DNA of 64,000 nt, taken from the NCBI GenBank assembly GCA_030063045.1, contig JAQSEB010000137.1, forward strand, positions 1,922,001 to 1,986,000, in the 5' to 3' direction. Below the pieces are notes generated by a model. It was given only the letters and a program-made list of their open reading frames with translations, was not told the origin of the DNA and did not search any database. Positions 10,719-22,700 of the stretch are shown here, piece after piece. Position numbers and translations under genes: made by a program. Positions within the stretch are counted from its first letter, which is position 1; every line of letters starts with the position of its first letter. This DNA is from Pratylenchus scribneri (taxonomy: Eukaryota; Nematoda; Chromadorea; Rhabditida; Pratylenchidae).

Positions 10719-13700
10719 CTGAATGTGAAGGGTGAATTTTGGGGAATTATGGTTATGGGATGGGCTGTATGCTCTTCCATTTTTTCATTGTATTTTGGTA
10801 TTAAATTTAAATGAATTTTTATATAAATTTACTCTCATTTTATAGATGAAATTAGATGAATAGCCTATTTAATTTATAGAAGGAATTTTTTGGATTTAAT
10901 CGAAAATAAAAAATTTATTACCAATAAATTTTACTAAAATCTGACAATTCTAGGTATTTTTGCCATAACTTTATTGTCAAATAAATTTTAAACAATTATT
11001 TTGATATCAAAATATTCAAAAGAAAATGATAATCCATTTATGTATATAAAAATTTAATTAAAATTTGGATGATTATTGAAATATTTGTAGAATCAGAGAA
11101 ATGAAGTTACAAAAAATTAAGGGAACCCAATTTTCAATCCATTGGCACTTTATATTCCATTAATAATAACATAAAATTTAATTAATTAAATTTGGACGAT
11201 TATTGAATGACCCATCCAAAAAATTAGGGTACAGAAAAATCGGATAGCCCTATTCCCTTTTGACACTTTAATTAATTAATTAATAATTCTATGTCTCCGA
11301 CACTTTAATTAATTAATGCAATATAAAATTAATTACAATGTAAATTGTTTCCACAATGTCCTCCTCCTCTTCCTCCTCTTGGCTCTCATCTTTTACAGGC
11401 ACGGCCTTTTGTTGGCCAATATCCACTCGATGGAACAGTAAAATGACATTAATGAAGAAAGCCAAATATAGGGTAATTTTCTCAATTGTTTTAAAATTCC
11501 TGGCCAACACATTCAAAAGGGAACTGCGCGAACGGCGAGCATTGATTTGTTCCGCAATTTTTGGTTCATAATAGGGAATAATTTGTTGCTGCGATTGTTG
11601 TGGCACAATTTGTTGTTGTTGTTGTTCTTGATAATATGCTGGCGAACCGCCGCCACCAAACAATGATTGGAAGTCGTAAATGCTTTAAATTAAGTATTTG
11701 ATTGATGATTTGTGGAATTTTGTTTCTTTAAGTTATCCTAAAATCCTTTCAAATGAAATATTCTTCGGTATTTCTTCTTTGAATAGTATTGAAATCTTCG
11801 AAAATTGAGTAATTTTTATGCCGAAAATTCTAAATTTGTCCTACATCCACAAACCCAATATACCAAAATTGGATAGAGTTGGCCAAGACGCATTGAATGG
11901 TATATAATTTGTTATGGTTTGGTCAACAATTAAAGGGTATTAAACGGTTTAAACCAATTTTGGTTTGGTCAACAATTAAAGGGTATTAAACGGTTTAAAC
12001 CCATTTTGGTTTGGTCAACAATTAAAGGGTATTAAACGGTTTAAACCCATTTTGGTTTGGTCAACAATTAAAGGGTATTAAATGGTTTAAACCCATTTTG
12101 GTTTGGTCAACAATTAAAGGGTATTAAACGGTTTAAACCCATTTTGATTTGGTCAACAATTAAAGGGTATTAAACGGTTTAAACCCATTTTGATTTGGTC
12201 AACAATTAAAGGGTATTAAACGGTTTAAACCCATTTCGGTTTGGTCAACAATTAAAAGGTATTAAACGGTTTAAACCCATTTTGATTTGGTCAACAATTA
12301 AAGGGTATTAAACGGTTTAAACCCATTTTGGTTTGGTCAACAATTAAAAGGTATTAAACGTTTTAAACCCATTTTGGTTTACGGTTCAAAACTAAGTTAT
12401 AAATGATTAAAACAAGGCCCAAAGATAATCAATTAATGCGCCTTTTTTGACAAGATCTACGATTGTGTATAAAGTTTTTGTTTCGGCTCATATTAAAAAT
12501 TTCTATTCCAGAGATATATGGTAGTAAATTTAATCTTTTATTAAATGGAAAATGACTTAAGTCCAATTAAAATGTGAATGAATGTACCTTGGTCTTGGCA
12601 ATGGTGGGGCGTCAACGGAACCACGACCCATCCTTTCTTTCGGTGGCTTCAAAAATCCATCATCTTTGGATGTTTTTCGTTGCTGTTCACTGCCCTGACT
12701 TGGCCTTCTTTCCTCTTCCGGTGGCATTTTGTCAATTTCCGGCGATGGCATTTCTCCGGGTACTTTCGACTTCCTTTGGCCAATTCCTCCTGGACTTGGC
12801 GGGTTTCCTCCATTCATTGTTGCAGCAGCGGCTGGATTCGGACTTGGACTTCTGCTGGTGCTTGCCGCGTGATGAATGTGAATGCCGAATGCATCCACGT
12901 CATGTGCCGCCTGTGGAAAATTTTGTAAATGATTGATGAGGGAAAAAGCAGCCAACTTTTTTAAATTTCTATGCCTTGTTTATTCACTTCCTCTCCCTTC
13001 CATTAAATTAGTGATTCATTCATCCCCCCTCCCCCAACTATTTGATTCATAAATTGTATAACTGGTAAAAAATTTGAAAACTTTTCGCCGTGATTGGCGG
13101 CGCGGGTGGACGTTTCGGTGCCAGCCACTTTGACGACTCATATCTCAGCAATAAAGAAACCATTTGATTCAAACTTGGTATCATTGGATAGAGCTATTCA
13201 AGCTCTATTAAATGATATATAGCAATATGTGAATAGTGGAATATCCACTTAATTACAAGCTTCTAAATAAAGATGTACGACTCTTATTCACTTTTTCCAC
13301 TTTAAGTCATTAAAATTTTGATTAATCAAAAAAGTTTTATTCACTATTCAATAGAGCTTGAATAGCTCTATCCAATGATACCAAGATTGCATCAAACGGT
13401 TCATTCTTTGCTGAGTTATGACTCGCCAAAATCGATGGCACTGAAACGGTCGGCTCTGAACAGACTCCCACCGGATTGGCGGAATAGGATATTTCAGTAC
13501 CCCTTTTTTCAATAGATTATTCTTTTAGTGGCCTTATTAGGCCAAAGTATTAAATTTCCTCTATGAAGTGGCATTAAACATAATTATGAGATCCAATGTA
13601 TTAAAGCTTATTAAACACAAAATTTCTTACGGTATTCCGGGTGTAGTCTCGCAAGAGGGTTGGCGTGCCTGGAGGATGATGGGTGCCAAATTTGCTTGTC

Positions 13701-16700
13701 GAAATTGGCATTTTCAGCCGATCTTCTGGCTCTTCCTCTCTTTCACTCATTAAATTGGCAATGAAATGGAAAATGGTCATCAAAAGGAAGATGACAAAAT
13801 GGATTAGGGATTTGCCAATGGCAAAGCCAAATTTGAAGCATTCCTTGATGAGTTGGCTCCAAGTCATGGAATGGAATTTTTTGGCCGCCTTCTTCAATTC
13901 CTTTTGAACATTTTCGGGCCTCAATACGGCCGCAGCCGTTTGTCCATATTTGTAGCCGGCCTTCAAAGTGTTCGAAATATGTTCACCGGCGCTGCTTTGT
14001 TGCAGGAAATAGTCCCGTTGGCGCATTGCCCTTTCCAGCTTGGAATCGCTTCCTTCGCCGGAACTGATTTCGGCTGCGTGTTGCATCTTTAAATTTTTTA
14101 AATTTAAATTCATTTTATCCTGTTCAATTGCAAATGATGAAGATATAAAATTGGCTAATGGCTTTCTTTTTGCCATAACTCAACAAGAGGAAGTAAATAA
14201 TTCAATAAGGCTTTTTTTAAACCATCTAAAACCCTAAATCTACTCTAAAAAGAGGCTTTCAAAAATCTTTAAAATTTTAAAAAAAATTCATAAAAGCGGC
14301 ATTTGCTCAAAAATCGGTTTAAAAAACATGTGAATTTCCAAGAAGCCAGATTTTTAAAATTTTATAACCCCATTTTATAAAGGACATTTTGGACATTCCA
14401 ATGGTTCATAGCCCTCAAGAATTGGCTATTTCCCTATAGAGTTTTTGAGCCAAAAAGAAACATATTCAATGGCACTCATTTATTAACCTTTACCAGTTCA
14501 TTTTTAAATATTGAAAAATATTCAACAAAATTGTTAAATGATTATTCAAAAAATATTTTTATATTTTAGAGGATACTTTGGGTTTTCAAATGATATATCC
14601 GTCTTCCCTGATTGGCTATTTTCTTGTTGAGTTATTAGACAGAAAACTGACAATGAGAGAGAATGAATCAATTATCTCTACCCGTCCAATTTTTTCAAAT
14701 TAAAATATTCAAAAAGGTGAAATGTTAATTTTTCAAAATAATTTTTTGCCAGCAAATTGCACACACCTCAAAAATGGTGTCCTCGCAAAAGTTGATGAAC
14801 GCCTCCAACTTTCCCTGATCGCCTCCATCGTCTTGGAGTACATTGAAGAGGAATGCATTTTTGGAGTCACGAATTTGTTGTTTTCCCCATTGTTCCAGCC
14901 AACTTTCTTGGATCTCAAAGTAAATTTTCTCCACCCTCTTCGATGAGCCCATTATTTCGATTCGACCCAAAAATTGATCGAAATATTCCAAAAGAGAGCC
15001 GGCCTTTTCCACAATTTTCTCCAGCCGAGGATCACTGGTGATGTGCTCCTTCAAATTGGTCAGTAACACTGCCAAATTGAAGCCTATATCCCGGGCTGGA
15101 TTGTGGAAACGTTCAGTGAACTCCATGTAATCCACTTTGCCATCATTGTTCACTGGAAAAATTCAAATTAAATAATGTTATTATTTATTTGCCCCTGAGT
15201 TTTCCGGAAAGATTTTAATTAAGTTTTCCGGAAAGATTTTAATTAAGTTTTCCGGAAAGAATTTAATTAAGTTTTCCAGGAAGATTTTAATTAAATTTTC
15301 CGGAAGGATTTTAATTAAATTTTCCGGAAAGATTTTAATTCAATTTTCCGGAAAGATTTTAATTAAGCTTTCCGGAAAGATTTTAATTAAGTTTTCCGGA
15401 AAGAATTTAATTAAATTTTCCGGAAAGATTTTAATTAAATTTTCCGGAAAGATTTTAATTAAGTTTTCCTGAAAGATTTTAATTAAATTTTCCGGAAAGA
15501 TTTTAATTAAGTTTTCCGGAAAGATTTTAATTAAATTTTCCGGAAAGATTTAATATTAATTAAATTTTCTGGTAAGATTATAATTATTTTTTTAATTCAC
15601 CACCAAATTTCTGAGGCTTTAAATTTTATAAAATTTGTTCAAATTAATTTCTATTAATTCAATTAAAAATTGATTTAAAACATAAAAATTTATTAGGATA
15701 AATTTATATATGTCTCGTCGCAACGGTGGTTCAGTGGTAGAATGCTCGCCTGCCACGCGGGCGGCCCGGGTTCGATTCCCGGCCGTTGCAATTCTTTTTT
15801 CTTCGTTCAATTTTAATTTCCAATCATCCGAAAATATTAGTTTTTCAGTATCCTATTTATTCTATTTTTCTATTTTTTCCTTAACCCTTCTTCTAATTAA
15901 TTAACTCACCATCCGTGCACATCTGTAAAAAATTTTGTGGGAATTATTTAGAATTAAATTACCCCCAATTTACCATCAAATAGGTAATCTCCTCAATTGA
16001 ATACATTTTCTGGGCCTCCATCGCCCGCTGGAACTCTTTTGGACTAATCCATCCATCGTGGTTGGTGTCAAAGTCTTGGAATGCCTGGGAAGTTGTCAAA
16101 TCTTTCAACTTCAAAAACATGTCCGAAAATTTGATCTATTTGAAATGGAGGATTATATTTAGAGGGTAAAATAAGTGATTGGCGTACGATCATTTCAACG
16201 CATTGTTGGCTCTCAACAAGTGCATCGACCATTTGTTTGCCAATTGGTCCATTCAGCACATTTCCTTTAAGGGAAATATTATTTAATTAGCGAAAAACAT
16301 TAAAAATGCCGAAACTCATTGATAGAGCTGTTCAAGACGCATCATTTGATTATGTTTTGTTTTGGGTTTAACCAATTCCAAACGTATAGTTTTGAACCAT
16401 TAAACCAAAATGGGTTTAAACCGTTTAATACCCTTTAATAGTTGACCAAACCAAAAAGGGTTTAAACCGTTTAATACCCTTTAATTGTTGACCAAACCAA
16501 AATGGGTTTAAACCGTTTAATACCCTTTAATTGTTGACCAAACCATAACAAATTATATACCATTCAATGCGTCTTGACCAGCTCTATCCAATTTTGGATA
16601 TTTGCTTTTGGGAATATAGGACAAACCATTAATTAAACCATTATATTTATGTATATTAGCATGTCTTTTTTAAATCAATCGCTTGCCTTCCAACATTGAA

Positions 16701-19700
16701 AGCATCAAAACGATCATATCCTTTTGCAGATTCAAGAATTCCCTCAACAATTCCAATTGAGTGCTATTTTTGTACAATTTTTCCATCATATGTGCAAAAA
16801 GGAAGAAGAAGCCATTGATCGCATCCCAAAGTCGGGAATTGGCCAAAGTCATTTGGTTGCCCACGCAAGGGCCCTATAAACATGAAGATTGTTTTCCATC
16901 AGGAAAATATTTTTAAGCAATAATAAGCTAAATTTACCGAAGCCTAAATTTTATAAATTAATTCTTTGATATTTTGAAAAGACAATTCTTGACAATTGAA
17001 TAGAATATTTGATGAATAGATTGCTTTAGCTTTTGACAAAATATAAATAATTAGAATAAAGTAATATTTTTAAGCTATAATTAGGGTTGGACAAATTCGG
17101 TTTTAAACCGGGATTTTCGTAAAATCGGGTTTTCGGTTACTCCTATTTTCGGTTTATTTTGCCAAAAAATTCCCAATTTCGGTTTAAAACTCCATCAATT
17201 TTCTTAAATCGAAACCGACTTATAAATTTTAAGTCAATTCAACGCATTTCGATATCATTTGATAGAGTTAATGTAGATTCTGATGTTAAATTCATTGAAA
17301 ATTCTTTATTTCTTTAAAAGTTATAAAACTTCACACTTCGTCATACCCCAATTTCCAATATTTTTTATTCTCTTGCCTGAATGCTTTCGGTCAATGTATT
17401 GAACACTTGACTGCAAACTTGAATGGCCCGGAGGAAATATTCCTTGCCACCTTCGTCAATCACTTCCTTCGAACTGTAATGCCAATAGAAGTCTGTAAAA
17501 ATGGAGAATTAGAATATGGTAGAGGTTAGAGGATATTTCAATATGCCATTTTAATAACTGAGTTTCTCTTAAAACTCAACGAAAATCAATCTGGGAAGGC
17601 GATATGAAATTTTAAAGTTTAAAGTGTCCTTTAAAAAGATACAAATTTATGAATTCCATTTCTAAAAATTTTTATGCTTTTTTTAAATTGTAATAAATAT
17701 ATTCCACCCTTTGGGAAAAGTACCTCTTTTTCTGTAAAATATTTTGAATTTAAAAGAAATAGTTAAGCAATTTTTTAGAGGATATTTAGATCTTTCAAAT
17801 GTTATATTCCCACCCTCTGATTGGTTGATTGAGATGCTTTTAGGTATCGAAAAGGCCATAGAATAAGTTTTTTTGGGTTTATAACACACATCGAGGCAAC
17901 AGTCAATTTGGGAAGGAAATATACCTATTTATTAATTATTTAAAAGAGCAAAGTGCCTTCTAAAAAGTTGCATTTTAAAATTTTATATATTCTAACTTTA
18001 AAACAAGTAGCATCTCTTTGATGAGTATAATAAACTATAATTTTTGGAGGAAAAGCCGTTTTTCGCCGAAATATTTTAATTTTCGAAAGATTAATTAAGC
18101 CACTTTTTTTAGGACATTTAAAACTTTAAATGGCATATCTCTTTCTAAAATTGATTGATTCCTTGTTCAGCTATGGCCAAAAGAATGGTTGGGTAAACAA
18201 ACCCATCACGGATTCCTGCAACCGTAGCAAATAGTCCACGGTGGAATTGATCAAATTCACACCGGTTGTGTGGCCAGGTTGGGTGCGTAAATAATTTTGA
18301 AAGTCCAAATTGTGGCCTTCACAGGTCAATTGGAGGAATCGGAAGAGGGAACATGTGAAGTCGGCATCATTCAAATTTTGATGTTCGCCGGCGGCTAATT
18401 CAGCGCCCATGCCCAATCCTTCCGCTTTGATTTGACGTTCAAACATTTCCAAATTGAGGACACTGCATTTGGACATCAGCCCAGAGAGGGAGGTGAAAAA
18501 GCGGACATCCTTTTTGGCTTGCAAATAATTCAGCATCATCTGTGGAATTAATAATAATTAAATCTGACAAATTTGGTGCCATATTGGGCTGTTTTTTTAA
18601 TTAAAGGAGGAATTTTATTAAATTTGAAAAAAATGAATAAAAAAAGATAGCCAAAAAAAGTGACAAATGAGATCTAAACCCAAATGTTTGGAATTAAAGA
18701 ATTTTTAAGTCTATGTGCCATTTTATAGTTTGGATTCTGATGAATTTGAATAGAAAATGAATTAAATCTTTATTAATTATCAAAAGTTATGTCCAAAAAT
18801 CTATAAAATATGTTAAAATTCGCCAGTTTTTGAATTAATCCATGAATATTAGAATAAAGCGTATTATAAATTATTTTATAGCCCTAATTGAGCATAGAAA
18901 TGATATTAATGAATTTGATAAAAATTTAAAAAAGTTAAAACTAAAGCCAAACATGACAAAATTGCGATTTTTCTATCTGACTATGAACTTTTGGTCAATT
19001 AATTCTGATTATTCTTATTGATACAAAAAATGTACTCCGCTAGAATCCCAATGGCATAAAATTATTTCTTGCACACCTTTTGTATATCTTTATTGCCACC
19101 ACTCAACAAATGAATGCCTAATTGTAATGTTTCCGCGACCATTTCGCTGGCTTCACCATTCGCTGCGCTCAAATACATCAAACACCTGCGCGGAATAATT
19201 CAATTTTATCCCATCATCCTCAGTTTTTACATTATTGCCGCTCCTCTATTGGCCAAAACGGCTTGTTCCGCCCGCAATGCCTGGGCCATTTCCTCCTTCT
19301 CGGCCTGATCCACCTCGACTTCTTCGAATCCGCCCCCTCCGCCGCCATCCTCGTCCTCCTTGTCAATGTGCACGGAACGGCACATCACTTGGGCATAGCG
19401 AATGAACAATCTGATAAATGTGTGGATGGAATGAATTGATATAAAAAATAGTGTTTTTTAGGCTGCTCAAAATCGAGATTTACCTAGATATTCGGCAGAG
19501 TATTCTAATGGTCTTGATTTTTTTTTATTTTGAGTCGTTTTATTCAATTTAACGGATGATTTCGGATTTGACGATTATTAGTGGCATAAGAGAGAAAACT
19601 TTTAGACATAGTTGTAAAAATATTCTATGAAGAATAATTAAGTTATTTTTCAAATTATGGTAATCAAAAGATCATAAGATATTCCAAATTATATTTTAAA

Positions 19701-22700
19701 ACGGAATTTTGTTGATATTTCTCTCAGAACATTATATAATATTTTTGACATAATCCCAGTTAAGATTTTTCCAATCTTTTTCTTATTTCTGAACAAAGAA
19801 AAATGGTTAGAATTCTTCAATGATACAGGATTGCTGGGAGAGGAGAGTTCAAAATCATATCACAAATACTTAAGTTAGATATTCTCAAAAGGACTCTAAA
19901 ATACAAATTACTAGATATCGGACGAGACGAGTCAAGACTTTTCGAGATCTCGGCCGAGACTCATCAAACCGAGATTCTCGATCGGTCTATTCGAGAAAAA
20001 TACGACTTTTTTGAGGTCGATATTTTTTCTGATTTTTTGAATAAATTATTAACCTTTTTCCTTATATTTTATCATTTTATCTTACCTATTTTTTTTCATT
20101 TTTTAAAAATATTTTTTGAAATTTGAGAAATAATAGGGATAGGGATAGGAAAAAAAGTTATATAAAATCGCAAAAAAGTTAGTTAAAAAAGTGATATAAA
20201 AACGCAAAAAAGTGATATAAAAAGTGGAAAATTGCCAAAAAAGTTACATAAATTCAAGAAAAAATGGCAAATTTTTTTTCAGAAAAAAATTTTTTTGAAG
20301 AAAAAAAGACCATAAATTTCGACCAAAATTATTTAACGATGAAAATTTTTGATAAAAAAATGGTTCATTGAGAAAAATTTTAGGCAAAAATGGTTTAATG
20401 GAAAAAAATTTTTCGAAAAAGTTCCTCAAAGAAAAAATTTTGATTTTTTGATAGTATTTTCAGAAAATTTCCAAAAAGGTTGAAAAAGTGATAGAAAAAA
20501 GTGACATAAAGTCTGAAAAAGTGATATAAAAGTTAAAAAGTTATATAAATTGCAAAAAAGTGATCAAAAGTTAAAAAAAGTGATCAAAATGTTCAATATT
20601 TTGAGCTCAAATCAAGTTAAAAATGCTTTTTATTTGATTTATTGGCATATTTAAAGCTCCGCATGAAAAAGTTATTTAACTTCAATTCCTATCCCTAGAA
20701 ATAACGTTGGAAATTCTTAATCTCGGTGAGATCTCGGGATTTTTGAATCGATACTTTCCAAGACGGAGACTGACCGACACCGAGACTTTTTCCGAGACTC
20801 ACGAGCGATGTCTCGATCGGTTCCGTTTGCCGATCTTTACAAATTATTTTCTATATTTACTAGGGTTGCGCCCCCGCAGTGCGGGGGCGGGTTGTGCGGG
20901 GGTCGGGGTTTGCGGGGTTGGCACTTGCGGGTTCGGGTTCGGGGGTGACCCCTTGCGGGGGCCCCCGCGGGGATCCCCGCGGGGGCGGGGGTAGCGTAAA
21001 TTTTTTAAAAAGCCACATTTTCCAAATAAAAAATTTTTTTGAAGAAAAATTTCATCCAAAAATGGCTGCGCAGCGAAAAATTTTATCTAAAAATAGCCTC
21101 GCAGAGAAAAATTTTAATAAAAAATTTTACTATCCTACAAAAATTTGGTCAAAATTTCCCTATCGAACCCCATTTTCCCTGAAAAATCCAATAATATGGG
21201 GTGCATTTTCACCCCCGCGGGGGTGCGGGGGCGCGGGGGTGGCTCTTGCGGGGATGCGGGGGCGCGGGGGTGGCATATGCGGGGATAGGGTCGGGGGTGA
21301 AACCCAAAAAGTGCGGGGATCCCCGTCGGGGGTGACCCCCGCGGGTGCGGGGGCGCAACCCTAATATTTACAAAATAAATAATCAACACCATTTTTAAAT
21401 ATTTCTCCAAATTATAAAAAAGTCAATAAAAAGTCAAACCAAGCCAAGCCAAATACAAAGAGATGAATCCAAAAAATTAGTGTCTTCTCTTCACTCTGCA
21501 ATTAAGGTCAGTGTCAGTGGTTATATTGCTGTGGGTGGTCAAACCAAGCAGCAGAATGCAAAACTTTATAGCAGTGAGAGGATGCTTATTGCTTAGGGGT
21601 CCAATTGCTGGGTCATATTCGCTCCTCATTTGCCTATTCCTTCACCCAAAAATATTCCCAATTCCCATTCCAACAAAAAGATAAGAAAAAAATAATAGGT
21701 TTACAAAAAATTTTAGTGGGATGTTTAAAAAACTATTTCAGAATCCAATCCTAATTTATCAAATCAATGGATCGATTGAACAAAATTCTAAATTTAATTT
21801 TATTTAGATCAAATTATTCCGCTAAATTTTATAATTTTATTGAGGATTTGGAAAATGTCGGAAGAAAATTCAAAATTGACCATCGAAATGAATGCTTTGC
21901 AAGTGAACTTGGACAAAGTCGAAGGACAAAATGCTGAATTGAATGAATTGAAAAAGCAAATTGCTGAATTGACAGATCAAAATGTAAAATTGTTGGAAAA
22001 AATTGGTTCATTGGAGAAGGAAAAACTGAAAGTTAGTTTATCGTAAACAGCTCACAGACGCCGGTCGACTTATCGCTGTCACTGTATAATTCATTTAAAA
22101 GAATTTTAAGATTTTAGTATAAATTAAAAGAATACTTCGGAATTAAAACTTTCCGGAAAGAAATCAATCAGATTTAAAAATTTCCGGAAAGAAATCAGAA
22201 TTCAAACTTTCCGGAAAGAAATCAGAATTCAAACTTTTCGGAAAGAAATCAGAATTAAAACTTTCCGGAAAGAAATCAGAATTAAAACTTTCCGGAAAGA
22301 AATCAGAATTAAAACTTTCCGGAAAGAAATCAGAATTAAAACTTTCCGGAAAGAAATCAGAATTAAAACTTTCCGGAAAGAAATCAGAATTAAAACTTTC
22401 CGGAAAGAAATCAGAATTAAAACTTTCCGGAAAGAAATCAGAATTAAAACTTTTCGGAAAGAAATCAGAATTAAAACTTTCCGGAAAGAAATCAGAATTA
22501 AAACTTTCCGGAAAGAAATCAGAATTAAAACTTTCCGGAAAGAAATCAGAATTAAAACTTTCCGGAAAGAAATCAGAATTAAAACTTTCCGGAAAGAAAT
22601 CAGAATTAAAACTTTCCGGAAAGAAATCAGAATTCAAACTTTCCGGAAAGAAATCAGAATTCAAACTTTTCGGAAAGAAATCAGAATTAAAACTTTTCGG

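Noticed and set aside
12574..12936. Plus-strand frames of 116-120 codons
   Set aside because: Antisense shadows of RyR exon 51, whose frame and junctions are consistent.
17080..17220. TAGGGTTGGACAAATTCGG patch as another hAT end
   Set aside because: Only one end is visible and no target duplication or partner end was found.
20707..21410. Gly/Arg/Pro-rich frames on both strands at the GC-rich island
   Set aside because: They lie inside or across the hAT MITE with inverted G/C-rich ends; frames result from GC composition.
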